Assembly (NCBI RefSeq): GCF_001613305.1
Contig: NZ_BDCC01000010.1
Location: 94,047-158,046 of the forward strand
Direction: 5' to 3'
Origin: Nocardia vaccinii NBRC 15922
GTDB taxonomy: Bacteria > Actinomycetota > Actinomycetes > Mycobacteriales > Mycobacteriaceae
DNA: 64,000 nt
In this document: positions 19,495 through 28,092 of the stretch, piece after piece
Layout: the number at the start of each line of letters is the position of its first letter
Position numbering within the stretch: the first letter of the stretch is position 1
Made by a program: the position numbers and the translations under genes
The notes under the pieces: generated by a model
Told to the model about the DNA's origin: nothing
The model's input: only the letters and a program-made list of their open reading frames with translations
The model's database searches: none

Positions 19495-20142
19495 CTACTT
19501 ACCTTGCTGGACTGTGGATTTCGCGCCGGGCTCGGGATTGGTGAGTCCGTCCAGCACGATGGTCAGATATTGCTTGGCCAGGTTGTCCACGGTGATGCGG
19601 CCGCCGGGCTGGTACCAGCGCACGGACACCCAGACGGTGTCGCGCAGAAAGCGAAGGGCCAGTTCGGTATCGAGCTCCGGCCGGAAGCTGCCGTCACCCA
19701 CACCCTTGTCGAGCACCCGCCGCCACAGCTCCCGGAACTCCCGGTTGTACTCGTCGATGTATTCGAAACGCGCTGTGCCGCTGAGCCTTTTGGCTTCGGC
19801 CTGATAGATCGCTACCGCAGCGTGCGATCGATCGAACGATTCGAAGGATGCGGTGACCAACGCCTCGAGCGTGTCACGCGCGGGCAGACCGGCCGCATCG
19901 ATCTCCCGGTACCGCCCGAACAGGTCGTCGAGGAAGCCACGCAGGATCTCGTCCACCATGGATTCCTTGGAATCGAAGTGGTGGTAGAGACTGCCGGACA
20001 GGATTCCGGCGGCGTCGGCGATATCGCGGACCGTGGTCGCGCGCAGCCCACGCTCGGCGAACAGACCTGCCGCTATGGCGAGCAGTTCGGCGCGACGTGC
20101 GGATTTGGATGCGTCGGGTGTGGGCACCCGCCCATAGTACAA
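19495..20142 (-). CDS. kstR2: TetR-family repressor KstR2
   Basis: The protein of up to 215 residues has an N-terminal HTH nearly identical to KstR2 (Rv3557c): FAERGLRATTVRDIAD-AGILSGSLYHHF-SKE-MVDE. The ligand domain shares the VSVRWYRPGG-like segment and YL-IVL-G. KstR2 represses the HIP (ring C/D) regulon and is released by a HIP-CoA ligand. The ATG at 20142 overlaps its own operator; the GTG at 20127 is an alternative that would give 210 residues. Autoregulation is expected from the box at 20142-20159. Confidence 0.9.
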   Translation of the reverse strand: MYYGRVPTPDASKSARRAELLAIAAGLFAERGLRATTVRDIADAAGILSGSLYHHFDSKESMVDEILRGFLDDLFGRYREIDAAGLPARDTLEALVTASFESFDRSHAAVAIYQAEAKRLSGTARFEYIDEYNREFRELWRRVLDKGVGDGSFRPELDTELALRFLRDTVWVSVRWYQPGGRITVDNLAKQYLTIVLDGLTNPEPGAKSTVQQGK

Positions 20143-20159
20143 CCAAGCATTTGCTTGGT
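20142..20159. promoter_or_regulatory. Predicted KstR2 operator at kstR2-fadA6
   Basis: ACCAAGCATTTGCTTGGT is an 18-bp near-perfect palindrome (8 of 9 pairs) carrying the CAAGnnnTTG core. One fixed base differs from the consensus, T for C in the second half-site. It lies on the start of kstR2. Confidence 0.8.
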
Positions 20160-20194
20160 CTATCCGCTATCGGCTTTGCCACACCCCCGGCAGC

Positions 20195-20926
20195 TCATCG
20201 CACGGAATAACGCAGCGGCGAGGACACCGACAGATCCGCGAGCAGCCGATCACAGATCGCCACCGGCGACACCCCCGCCCGCGCCATCCGCGCGACCAAC
20301 GCCAGCCGCCGTTCGCAACTGTCCCATTCGACGGTCAGCGGTCCGCGACCCGGCCCGGCGTCGACCGTCGCCAGCACCCGCGGCGGGCCGCTCGCGACGG
20401 GCTCCTCGATCAGTTTCAGCACCATCCCCCGCTGCCAGGCGCGATAGGTGTCCATATCCGCGCCGTTCACCATCTTGTCCGTCGCGGCACACAACCCTTC
20501 GGCGATCCCGTCGGAGAAGGCCACCCGGTCGTAGCTGAATCTGCGACACCGCCGCACCACCGCGAGCAGATCCGACCGCACCTCGCACAGCAGCAGTGTG
20601 CGCTGACGCCGCCGCCGATCCTCCTCGGATTCCTCACCCCCGGGCATGGCCAACAGCCCGATCCGCCCCGCCCGCGCCCGGTCCCGGGCCATATCGGCCC
20701 GCAGCGCGCACCGCGGATCGCGTGCGACTTCGTCCTCATCCACCGCATACTCCTCGAGAATCTGCGCAGCCCGCGCCGCGGCGACATCATCCGATTCGTG
20801 ATCGAGAAGTTCCGCGCCGAGCGCCAACGCGGCCATCACCTTGCCGTCCAGCCGTCGGCGGGCCAGTACCACTTCACGCACCAGCTCGAGTTCCAGCTCT
20901 TCGTTGTCACGGTGGTCCAGACCCAT
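20195..20926 (-). CDS. Hypothetical helical protein
   Basis: A 243-residue protein that I do not recognise. It is rich in Arg, Glu, Leu and Ala and looks largely helical, with an acidic N-terminus (DNEELELELVREVVLARR) and a charged centre with EESEEDRRRRQR. Single cysteines occur in LLLCEVRSD and VVRRCRRF. There are no signal peptide, membrane segment or known catalytic motif. Coding bias is typical of the region, and no overlapping alternative looks better. It lies upstream of kstR2 on the same strand with a 52-base gap that contains the KstR2 box, so it is probably not part of that operon. Confidence 0.55.
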   Translation of the reverse strand: MGLDHRDNEELELELVREVVLARRRLDGKVMAALALGAELLDHESDDVAAARAAQILEEYAVDEDEVARDPRCALRADMARDRARAGRIGLLAMPGGEESEEDRRRRQRTLLLCEVRSDLLAVVRRCRRFSYDRVAFSDGIAEGLCAATDKMVNGADMDTYRAWQRGMVLKLIEEPVASGPPRVLATVDAGPGRGPLTVEWDSCERRLALVARMARAGVSPVAICDRLLADLSVSSPLRYSVR

Positions 20927-21310
20927 GGGCCGTGGTCCCTTCGAAAATTTCCGCCGAACCGGCCTACCTCAGGATCGCACAATCGAGGGTGGTCAGCGCC
21001 ACCGATTTTCCGGACGCCCGGAATTCGCTCGGCAGTTGATCATGAACCGTGCGGGCATGTCCGACACGGGCTGCACCTCTGCCACGCAACCGCACCCCCA
21101 GCCCCAGCGGTTCCTCGCAACCGACCGTCCACGATGCCAGGACGCTCATGGACGATCGCTTGCCGCCATTCGTCGAAAAAGCGCTGCAATCCATCACCGT
21201 CGAGGTCGGACACCATCTTCGGCTACATATTCCCCAGGTGGAGGGGCGACCTCCGGAAAGTAATGGTTTTGTCAATATCCAAGATATTGCCAATCGCGCC
21301 TCGGCTCGAA
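20927..21310. other. Intergenic region, possible gene remnants
   Basis: No gene can be supported. Positions 21040-21310 are less GC-rich and contain short broken frames on both strands, with a possible coding look on the minus strand around 21150-21260. This might be an old immunity-type gene copy next to the toxin module, but I cannot confirm it. Confidence 0.3.
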
Positions 21311-21805
21311 TCAGAGTCGACTACGTTGAACCAGGTACCGGTCCCGCCCGTGCTGCAAGTATTCATCCCACCGCTGTTCGATACCCGCAACACCCGGAAC
21401 CGCTCCTGCGGGCGGCGGCATGAATGGCACGAACGGTTCCATTTCTGATGGGTAACCGAAGTCTGCATACAGGATCTCGACCGCCCGAAGAATGCTGTCG
21501 AATTCGAATGGATATGCACGCACATACGCAAGCGCCAGGAAGACCCACACTCCCCGATCATCCGTAAGGAGCCGATCGATCAACTCGGGAACTTTGTCCA
21601 GCTCATCCGAGAGCAGGAGTGATAGGGACTCGACCACATCTGCGGGGTCGCTGTCCGGAACAATATTTCGGAGGCAGAGCTCGACGACCGCTGCCGCATC
21701 TATCCAGCCATCCGCGTACCCACGATGCAGCTCACGCGGCGTCAACCGCGCATTCTGCTCGATGAACGAAGCCGGCATCGTGAACTGCAACAACTTGTCG
21801 GTCAT
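21311..21805 (-). CDS. Probable immunity protein (DUF2247-like)
   Basis: A 164-residue acidic, helical protein. Its pattern (LTPRELHRGYADGWIDAAAVVELCL near residues 21-45, then DPADVVESLSLLLSDELDKV) resembles the DUF2247 family, found next to polymorphic toxins. Its start overlaps the stop of the toxin gene by four bases (ATGA, 21802-21805), the usual toxin-immunity arrangement. It probably binds and neutralises the C-terminal domain of that toxin in the cytoplasm. The family call is from memory and needs a profile search. Confidence 0.6.
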   Translation of the reverse strand: MTDKLLQFTMPASFIEQNARLTPRELHRGYADGWIDAAAVVELCLRNIVPDSDPADVVESLSLLLSDELDKVPELIDRLLTDDRGVWVFLALAYVRAYPFEFDSILRAVEILYADFGYPSEMEPFVPFMPPPAGAVPGVAGIEQRWDEYLQHGRDRYLVQRSRL

Positions 21806-23124
21806 GGCTTGATCGGTACTCCATTGATAGTTCCGTTGCGGACGAACATCTGGTGAGTGACATTATTTCCGTCGATTATCCATTCGAATCTGCCAGGCAC
21901 CCCATTGACCTCACCGGGCATCTGTACGAGTGTACGTGTGACTCCGTCGCCGCCGGTGATCTCGAAGACGGAACCATTGGCGCCGATTTCGTCGACTGGA
22001 AACGATGCGGAGCGATGCCACGCGTCGATCTTCATACCCGACCCGGTTCGATCAGCCTGTTGAATGGCCTGCTGCGCCTGTTGAGCTGTCGGCTTGGTTC
22101 CCCCTGATGCCGCAGAATCGGGCGCGGGCTTGGAGTTTGTGAGGCCTTCTTCGATGTCCTGCGGGGTGAGGCTGTCGATTTCGTCCAGGTCGCGGCCGAT
22201 GCTCGCGGCGGCGTCTTCTTCTTTGGAGAAGACGGTGAGAAGTCGGTCGAGGTCGACGGCTTCTACGAAGCCGGTGATGGCGGTGGCGGCTTCGTCGAAG
22301 TAGACGCCGTAGGCGGCCAGGGTGGCGGCGTCGACGATGACGCCTACGCCCGCCGTGATGACATCGGCGAAGATGGTGGCGATCAGGGTCAGGGCGGTCG
22401 CGGCTTCCAGGTCCTCGATGGCCTGTTTGATGTTCTTACGGAGTTGGTCGAGGGCTTGTTTGTGCTTATCGCAGTCGGTGGCAAGGTTTTTCGCGCCTGC
22501 GTAGACCTTGTTCGCCGAGCCGGACAGCAGCATGACCAGGTCGTCCAGATCGGCTGTTTCGTGGGCCTGGTTCTGGCGCAACGCATTGGCGACGTCGCTC
22601 ACCTTGCTGCCCGCGTTATCGATCGCGGGGTTGGTGATGAACGCGTTCCACGCCTTGGCCGCGGTGCCGAGTTTATCGGTATCACCGTCGGGAATGTGAA
22701 CGTGGATTCGTTCTGTCAACGCTGCCAGCGACACCAGACCGTTGCCGGGTCCACCGGCCGACGGCGCGCTTGCCCAGGACAGCGGCAAAGGCGCGGCGAC
22801 GGCGACGGGTTTGGTTGGCGCAGCGCCCTTATGGGGATTGATATCGGCGTTGTAGTCGGCGATCGCATGGTTGTAACCAGCCAGCGCGACCAGACTCGCG
22901 AAGAACGGCAAGCTCTGCGCGAGACGGCGGGCATTGCCGATGGCCGACGAGGCGCGAGCGTCGTAACTCTCGGCCCAACTCCGTGCGGCGGCACTACTTC
23001 CGGACATCGATCCGGTTTCCCACAGCGACTTGACCAATGTGCTGGTCGCGGCGTCGATTTCGGTGCCGATATCGGTCAGTTTCTTGGCTGCGTCGTAGTA
23101 GATCTGCGGGTTGACGCTGACCAT
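21802..23124 (-). CDS. Putative ESX-secreted polymorphic toxin
   Basis: The 440-residue protein has a helical N-terminal region with a WXG100-like look (SLWETGSMSGSSAAARSW at about residues 32-50). A long helical middle with hydrophobic stretches (ATALTLIATIFADVITAGVGVIVDAA is summarised; residues about 240-275) and a linker rich in Ala, Gln and Thr follow. The C-terminal domain of about 75 residues has DAWHRSASFPVDE, GGDGVTRTLVQMPGE, GRFEWIIDGNNVTHQMFV. This layout is typical of type VII secreted toxins. The toxin family is not recognised; the H-x-S and T-H residues could be catalytic. It lies between WXG100 genes and an overlapping immunity gene. Confidence 0.6.
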   Translation of the reverse strand: MVSVNPQIYYDAAKKLTDIGTEIDAATSTLVKSLWETGSMSGSSAAARSWAESYDARASSAIGNARRLAQSLPFFASLVALAGYNHAIADYNADINPHKGAAPTKPVAVAAPLPLSWASAPSAGGPGNGLVSLAALTERIHVHIPDGDTDKLGTAAKAWNAFITNPAIDNAGSKVSDVANALRQNQAHETADLDDLVMLLSGSANKVYAGAKNLATDCDKHKQALDQLRKNIKQAIEDLEAATALTLIATIFADVITAGVGVIVDAATLAAYGVYFDEAATAITGFVEAVDLDRLLTVFSKEEDAAASIGRDLDEIDSLTPQDIEEGLTNSKPAPDSAASGGTKPTAQQAQQAIQQADRTGSGMKIDAWHRSASFPVDEIGANGSVFEITGGDGVTRTLVQMPGEVNGVPGRFEWIIDGNNVTHQMFVRNGTINGVPIKP

Positions 23125-23425
23125 CTACCGGCGGCCGAACATGCGAGTGTTCGCCGTCTTGGCGGCGGTGTACCGGGTGTGCGCGTACCGGGCGGCGGTA
23201 CTCATCTCGGTGATGCCCGCGACGAATTCCTTTGCCGCGGCGGCCCATTCACGATGCGCGGTCTCGTGCGCCGAAGCGGCGGCGCCGGACCAGGACCCGG
23301 CGTGCACTGCCGCCGACTTCTGATCCAGGGTGTCGAGATGCTCCTCGAGGAACTGGGCCAGACCTCGACAGCCGAATGACGATATCGTCGAGTCGGTTCA
23401 GATCGACGCTGTATTCCCCGTTCAC
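23125..23425 (-). pseudogene. WXG100-family gene broken by a single-base frameshift
   Basis: From a GTG at 23425 the frame reads VNGEYSVDLNRLDDIVIRLSR. One extra base near 23362 then shifts it; continuing in the other frame gives LAQFLEEHLDTLDQ and then GSWSGAAASAHETAHREWA, to the stop at 23125. Joined, they form a full WXG100 protein of about 100 residues with the WSG turn. The start overlaps the upstream WXG100 stop (23422-23425). This is either a real loss of function, a programmed shift, or a sequencing error. Confidence 0.7.
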
Positions 23426-23745
23426 GGCAGATCCAGGCTGGAGACTTCACCGGCGAACTGATTATCCTGCGCGACATAAGTTTTCGCGGTTATCCCGAGC
23501 GCGGACGCCATCGTCGTCAACGCCTCGATGATCTTGCTTCCGCCGTCCGATGTCTCGGCCCACCCCTCGGCGAAGCTGGTCGCCGCCGCCCCGGACCAGT
23601 TCTTCCCGGTCAGCGCATCGACCTCGTGCCCCGCATCGGTCAGCGCCGAACGCAATGTCTCGGCCAGGTCGTAGGCGTATTTGCCGAGCGCCGTGACGTC
23701 CTCCGGGACGATCGATAATCCCGGATCTCCCCCATCTCCGCTCAT
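23422..23745 (-). CDS. WXG100-family protein
   Basis: A 107-residue helical protein with the WSG turn in NWSGAAATSFAEGWAE near residue 50, flanked by two predicted helices, the form of EsxA/EsxB-type WXG100 proteins. Such proteins usually heterodimerise with a second WXG100 and are secreted by ESX systems, often escorting toxins. The gene heads the operon WXG100 - (frameshifted) WXG100 - toxin - immunity, with a GTGA overlap to the next gene. No ESX core component is in the window, so secretion must rely on one elsewhere. Confidence 0.75.
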   Translation of the reverse strand: MSGDGGDPGLSIVPEDVTALGKYAYDLAETLRSALTDAGHEVDALTGKNWSGAAATSFAEGWAETSDGGSKIIEALTTMASALGITAKTYVAQDNQFAGEVSSLDLP

Positions 23746-24020
23746 GCGCGGACGGTATCACGACGGGACCCACCGTCACCAGGCTTACGGCTGCCATTCC
23801 CGGACGACGAAGGATTCCGCCCCATCGAACAGGCACCGAACCGCCACCGCGACAGACGATCTCGAGAATTCGCCAACTGGCGCGACACCACGGTGATTGC
23901 CGGCGTCGCTGAAATCCATGTTCTATAAGGGTATTTCGCTGCGAAACCGGAACAATGGCGGACCGTGTCGCCGGATGACCGCTGGCTGCGGCCACCCGGC
24001 GACGACAGCGAATGCGGGCT

Positions 24021-24872
24021 TTATACGACCGCGGGCCGCCGAGCGGCGTTTTCGGCGATCGCCTCGACGACCACGCCGAGCAGCGGCGCGGGCAGGTCAT
24101 GCCCCATCGCATCGAGCGGCATATAGCCCGATCCGGGGATCGCCGCATGCGTCGCCTCGCCGCCGGCGATCCTGATCAGCGAATCCTCCGCACCGTGGAT
24201 GACCAGCGCGGGCACCTCCAGTTGTCGGAGTCCGTTCGTGCGGTCGGGGGCGATGACGGCCGCGGTCACCTGACGGGCCGCGCCCTCGGGGTGGCGCGCG
24301 CGCTCGTAGGCGCGAGTCGCCATGTCGTACCGGCGTGCACGCTCGGTCTCGGCGTAGGTCTTCGAGCCGATGAGCGCGTACAGCGCGGCGATTTGCTCGA
24401 TAGCGGCGTCATGATCCGCCGGGAGCGGTTTCAGCAACTCCTGGAGCACGTCGCTGTGGGCCATGCCGATACTGGCATGCGGGGTGCTCATGATCGAGCA
24501 CAGCGACAACACTCGCGGCTCGTACTCGATCGCGACCAGTTGAGCGACCATCCCGCCCATCGATGCACCGACGATATGCGCCTGGTCGATGCCGAGGTGA
24601 TCGAGCAACTCGACACAGTCCCGCGCGATCGCTCGCAGGTAGTACTGCCGAGGGGCGGTGTTCCACGAGGTCAGGCCGCTGTCGCGGTTATCGGGACGGA
24701 TCACCCGGTAGCCGCGCGCGACGAGGTCGTCGATCATCGGCTGCGGCCAGTGGATCAGCTGCGAGTTGAGCCCCATGATCATCAGCATCGGCGGCCCGGC
24801 CGGATCACCTTCGTCGCGGTAGCACATCCTGACCTCGGACAGGTCAGCGAACTGGTCGATCGCATCGTTCAT
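24021..24872 (-). CDS. Alpha/beta hydrolase
   Basis: A 283-residue alpha/beta-hydrolase-fold protein. The oxyanion strand is MLMIMGLNSQLIHWP, the nucleophile elbow is GASMGGM (Ser near residue 109), the acid is in HGAEDSLI, and the His is in AMGHDLP near the C-terminus. These match the esterase/lipase-like hydrolases often annotated in actinomycetes; the substrate is unknown. The ATG at 24872 has GGGAGG upstream; ATGs further up lack a ribosome-binding site. No functional link to the neighbouring toxin operon is apparent. Confidence 0.8.
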   Translation of the reverse strand: MNDAIDQFADLSEVRMCYRDEGDPAGPPMLMIMGLNSQLIHWPQPMIDDLVARGYRVIRPDNRDSGLTSWNTAPRQYYLRAIARDCVELLDHLGIDQAHIVGASMGGMVAQLVAIEYEPRVLSLCSIMSTPHASIGMAHSDVLQELLKPLPADHDAAIEQIAALYALIGSKTYAETERARRYDMATRAYERARHPEGAARQVTAAVIAPDRTNGLRQLEVPALVIHGAEDSLIRIAGGEATHAAIPGSGYMPLDAMGHDLPAPLLGVVVEAIAENAARRPAVV

Positions 24873-25169
24873 GACAAGCCTCCCGAAGTTGTGGTCGTGA
24901 ATTGCAGACATTGAGCATGCAAAGACGAACTGCACTCGGGTGTTCATGAAACTGTGGACCGCGACAGCCGGTTCATCGGACCGATGGCCGCCGCCAATTC
25001 ATGATCCCACACCAACCCCACGGCGCAACCTCCGATCCGCGTAGTTGGACGGTCACTCGCCCGACTCCGCGTCGCGACCGGGCGAAGCGCGTCGCGACCG
25101 ATCAGCACATCGATATATCTATTCAGAACTCGTTGCAGCACAAGGGATTACCGAACCTCGACCGCGACG

Positions 25170-25586
25170 CTACGTCCCGGTCCCGCCATTGCGCTCGATG
25201 GTCTCCCGGATAACCTGCAACCCACGCGTTACTCGCAACCGCACTTCCCCTGCCGCCGCATGCGGCAACACATCGGTGATCCACACCAGCCGCGCCCGGT
25301 CACCATCCGGGAAGACCTGGAACGACGCGTGATGATGCTCGATCGGCAACCGAAATCCTTCGACGGCCGAATACGCCAGACGACGAGCCTCGTCGTCGAT
25401 GGTCACCAGATACTCCCGAATCACGGCACCGGTCGGCATGGTCAGATACCGCATGTCACCCTCGACACGAGTATCGATGACGTATCCGGGCAACAGCCGA
25501 CCGTGCACATTGCCCACATCCCGCAGGGCATCCCACACCTGCTCCGGTGTGGCGGCGATGATCGCGGTCTCGGCGATGGTGGCCAT
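25170..25586 (-). CDS. SRPBCC-family protein
   Basis: The 138-residue protein follows the START/Bet v1-like polyketide-cyclase pattern, with IAATPEQVWDALRDVGNVH at the N-terminus, a central RRLAYSAVEGFRLPIEHHHASFQVFPDG region, and a C-terminal helix GLQVIRETIERNG. Members bind hydrophobic ligands or act as cyclases and hydratases. The ATG at 25586 has CAGGAGAACGAGG upstream. It follows a MarR gene on the same strand but is separated from it by about 220 bases with two hairpins. Confidence 0.7.
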   Translation of the reverse strand: MATIAETAIIAATPEQVWDALRDVGNVHGRLLPGYVIDTRVEGDMRYLTMPTGAVIREYLVTIDDEARRLAYSAVEGFRLPIEHHHASFQVFPDGDRARLVWITDVLPHAAAGEVRLRVTRGLQVIRETIERNGGTGT

Positions 25587-25702
25587 CCTCGTTCTCCTGA
25601 TCAGCGACAACAATTCGGGTCGAGCACGACGCACAGTACGGACAGCGCGGCGCGCCCGCGCGATGAACGACGCCCATCCCGATGCGTTCGGAGTCGACGA
25701 GT

Positions 25703-25788
25703 CCGGCTCTGCGGAGCCGGCTGGGCGGAAACTCGGTGAATTGCAGGGCAGCTCGCTCGGTGTCGACGAGCCGGTCCTATGCCGGCTC
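25703..25788. repeat. Two hairpins with the same stem sequence
   Basis: CCGGCTC/GAGCCGG pair at 25703-25709 and 25714-25720 (loop TGCG), and again with GAGCCGG first at 25768-25774 and 25782-25788. Each is preceded by GTCGACGAG. They lie downstream of the MarR stop (25810) on its strand and may terminate it; the duplication is unexplained. Confidence 0.5.
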
Positions 25789-25809
25789 CGGGCCGAGTCG
25801 CCTCGTCGC

Positions 25810-26385
25810 CTAGCTCTGGTTGCCGGTCGTCACCGCGTTGTTGACCGGGCAGTTGCCTTCGCTCCGGCCGCACGCCGCGAAGTCGCAGAGGCGACACAGC
25901 CAAGGGTGTGGACGGTCGCGAGTGCCGACCGCGCGTTCCTCGGTTCTGGCGAGGGTGACCGTGGTCAGCATCGCGTCCAGCGTTGCCGCGAGGTTGTCGA
26001 CCTGGTCCGCGGACAACGCCGATAACGCACTCGTCAGTGACGTCTCGCGCGCTCGAAGTATCCGCACCGCCATGCGACGGCCGGTTGGGGTCAAGACGAC
26101 GGATACGGCCCGTCCGTCCTGCGCTCCGACCCGCTCGACGAGTCCCTCGGCCCCGAGGCGATCGACGAGGCGGACGGTGCCCGAATGAGTCAGGCCCAGA
26201 ACGGAACTCAACTGGGTGACCGATCCGCCGTCGAGGAACTCGTGCAAGGCGGCCAGTGCGGCGGGAGCCGACGGGCCGAGCGCCGCGATCGCTTCGACCG
26301 CTGCATTCATCCGGTCGGCGACTACGAGGCTCAACGCGCCCAGGGCGTTGGCTGCGTGCTGGCGGCTTGACTGTTTTCGCGTCAC
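25810..26385 (-). CDS. MarR-family regulator with C-terminal Cys cluster
   Basis: The 191-residue protein has a winged helix typical of MarR (VTQLSSVLGLTHSGTVRLVDRL, residues about 55-76; then VVLTPTGRRMAVRI). A C-terminal tail contains four cysteines in PWLCRLCDFAACGRSEGNCP. The tail could bind metal or sense redox state. The gene is divergent from the VOC protein at 26403 with only 17 bases between starts, so it very likely controls that gene and itself. Confidence 0.75.
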   Translation of the reverse strand: MTRKQSSRQHAANALGALSLVVADRMNAAVEAIAALGPSAPAALAALHEFLDGGSVTQLSSVLGLTHSGTVRLVDRLGAEGLVERVGAQDGRAVSVVLTPTGRRMAVRILRARETSLTSALSALSADQVDNLAATLDAMLTTVTLARTEERAVGTRDRPHPWLCRLCDFAACGRSEGNCPVNNAVTTGNQS

Positions 26386-26402
26386 CGTTCTAGCTTATAT
26401 GT

Positions 26403-26810
26403 ATGAGTCACACATATTCTACGGCCGAGCATGGTGAGTCGACGGCGGCGCTGTCGATGCTGAACATCGACAGCGCGGACCCAGCGAGGCTGGCGCGGTT
26501 CTACGCGGCCGCGCTCGACTGGGAGGTCACCTACAGCGACGACAACTACGGGATGGTCGAGGGCAACGGCATCAAGATCGGCTTCGGCAAGGTCGAGGGG
26601 TTCCGGCCCGCGCAGTGGCCCGATGAGGCTTGCGCCAAACGCTTCCACCTCGACCTGCAGGTGGAGGACCTCGACGAGGCGACCGAGAGCCTGTGCGCGA
26701 TCGGAGCCAGCCAACCCGACTTCCAACCCGGAGCCGGGCGCTGGCGGGTGCTGCTCGATCCCGACGGCCAACCGTTCTGCCTGAGTCCCCGTCCCGCGGC
26801 CGCACCGTAG
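26403..26810 (+). CDS. VOC-family (glyoxalase/bleomycin-resistance) protein
   Basis: A 135-residue protein of one vicinal-oxygen-chelate domain: STAALSMLNIDSADPARLARFYAAALDWE at the start (residues about 12-40), HLDLQVEDLDEA in the middle, and a C-terminal LLDPDGQPFCLSPRP. It may bind or modify a small hydrophobic compound. It is divergent from a MarR gene, as is common for resistance or detoxification pairs. The YdeI/OmpD-like gene follows eight bases later. Only one ATG (26403) fits the short divergent spacer. Confidence 0.75.
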   Translation: MSHTYSTAEHGESTAALSMLNIDSADPARLARFYAAALDWEVTYSDDNYGMVEGNGIKIGFGKVEGFRPAQWPDEACAKRFHLDLQVEDLDEATESLCAIGASQPDFQPGAGRWRVLLDPDGQPFCLSPRPAAAP

Positions 26811-26818
26811 CGCCCGTC

Positions 26819-27415
26819 GTGACGGAGCTCGCGGAGCTGCTCGTCCAGGACGCCGAGGCATGGCACGCCTGGCTCGACAGCCACCATGCCGACCACCCCG
26901 GGGTCTGGCTGGTGCTGCACAAGAAGGGCGGTCGGACGACGGCCCTGACCTACGCGCAAGCCCTCGACGAGGCGCTCTGCTTCGGCTGGATCGATGGGCA
27001 GATCGCACGACGTGACGACGACAGCTATCGCCAGCGCTTCACACCGCGCCGACCAGGCAGCCCCTGGTCCGCCAGGAACGTCGAGCACGTCGCCCGCCTT
27101 ACCGAAGCCGGCCGGATGCAGTCGGCCGGAATCGCGGCCGTCGACGCGGCCAAGGCTCGAGGACGGTGGCAGGCGGCCTACCGCGGGCAGGCCGACATGC
27201 AGACCCCGCCCGATCTAGCGCGGGCGCTGGCAGCCAATTCCGCCGCGGCCGCGACGTTCGACCAGTTGGACGCAGCCAATCGCTACGCCATCGCCTACCG
27301 GCTCAACACCGTCAAGCGCCCGGCGACCCGGGCTCGCAAGCTGGCAGAGTACGTCGACATGCTCGCTCGCGGCGAATCCCTCCATCCCCGCAAGCCCCGG
27401 AAGGATCGGCAGTGA
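26819..27415 (+). CDS. YdeI/OmpD-associated family protein
   Basis: The 198-residue protein matches the YdeI pattern: WHAWLDSHHADHPGVWLVLHKKG, then ALTYAQALDEALCFGWIDG and a RRPGSPWSARNVEHVARL segment (given as residues about 25-100). The C-terminal half has YRLNTVKRPATRARKLAEYVDMLARGE, ending RKPRKDRQ. These small proteins are of uncertain function; some are linked to bacteriocin or peptide resistance. The GTG at 26819 follows the VOC stop by eight bases and starts at the family N-terminus, so the two genes are probably one operon under the MarR regulator. Confidence 0.75.
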   Translation: MTELAELLVQDAEAWHAWLDSHHADHPGVWLVLHKKGGRTTALTYAQALDEALCFGWIDGQIARRDDDSYRQRFTPRRPGSPWSARNVEHVARLTEAGRMQSAGIAAVDAAKARGRWQAAYRGQADMQTPPDLARALAANSAAAATFDQLDAANRYAIAYRLNTVKRPATRARKLAEYVDMLARGESLHPRKPRKDRQ

Positions 27416-27888
27416 CCGTCGCCATCCCGCCCGACGCCGAAGGCGCACCGCGACCTGGTGACACATCACTGACAGAACGAGGACCTCCTCGCGGGCACGA
27501 CAGACCGATTGCCGCGATCGCGAACAGCTGCCGGCGCACACTCGAGTAGCGCCGGTTGTGCTGACCGTTCGGTCGCTCTCGATGATGCGAAAAGCCCGTG
27601 CGGACCCGACACTCACCACATCGCCTCGGCATCAACGGAAGCCCCACCACTTTCGACCGCGATGAACCGCGACGCGACGAAGGCTCGAGAGCAGCGACCT
27701 CGTTCAGGAGGCGGCCTAGTGTCGCCGACCGGCCTCGACCGCCGATCCCCTCGGCCGGATCGGCCCACAACTGGCGGCCCGGGCCGTAGACACCATCGCC
27801 CGGGAAGTCACCGACCTGAACACCGCACTACAGAAATTGGTTGCGGTACGAACCTCTCACTTACACAGCAGGATTCGCGCGAATGAGC
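27416..27888. other. Intergenic region without a supported gene
   Basis: It lies between convergent genes. I see only short frames with no family likeness on either strand and no strong hairpin or repeat. Confidence 0.4.
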
Positions 27889-28092
27889 TCAGGCGGGATC
27901 GGCGAGCGAGCCTGACCGAAGTGTGGCAGTGAAGGCATCCCACTCGGACGATGTGAAGGACAGAGCAGGGCCGTTGGGATTCTTCGAGTCACGGACAGAG
28001 ACGGTGTCCAGAGACAGGAATGCGACTTCCACACACTCACCGCCTTGCTGGCTGTAGTGGCTCTTGAACCACTCGACTGGCGACTTGTTCAT
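27889..28092 (-). CDS. DUF397-domain protein
   Basis: A 67-residue DUF397 protein: WFKSHYSQQGGECVEVA, VSVRDSKNPNGPALSFTSSEW and a short acidic tail, which is the full length of the domain. DUF397 genes regularly follow an XRE/DUF5753 regulator in actinomycetes and may form a toxin-antitoxin-like or developmental pair with it. Here the start overlaps the end of such a regulator by four bases (28089-28092). Confidence 0.85.
   Translation of the reverse strand: MNKSPVEWFKSHYSQQGGECVEVAFLSLDTVSVRDSKNPNGPALSFTSSEWDAFTATLRSGSLADPA

Noticed and set aside
20964..21293. 109-codon minus-strand ORF between kstR2-side genes and the toxin operon
   Set aside because: No domain, and its start and composition are not convincing; reported only as a region.
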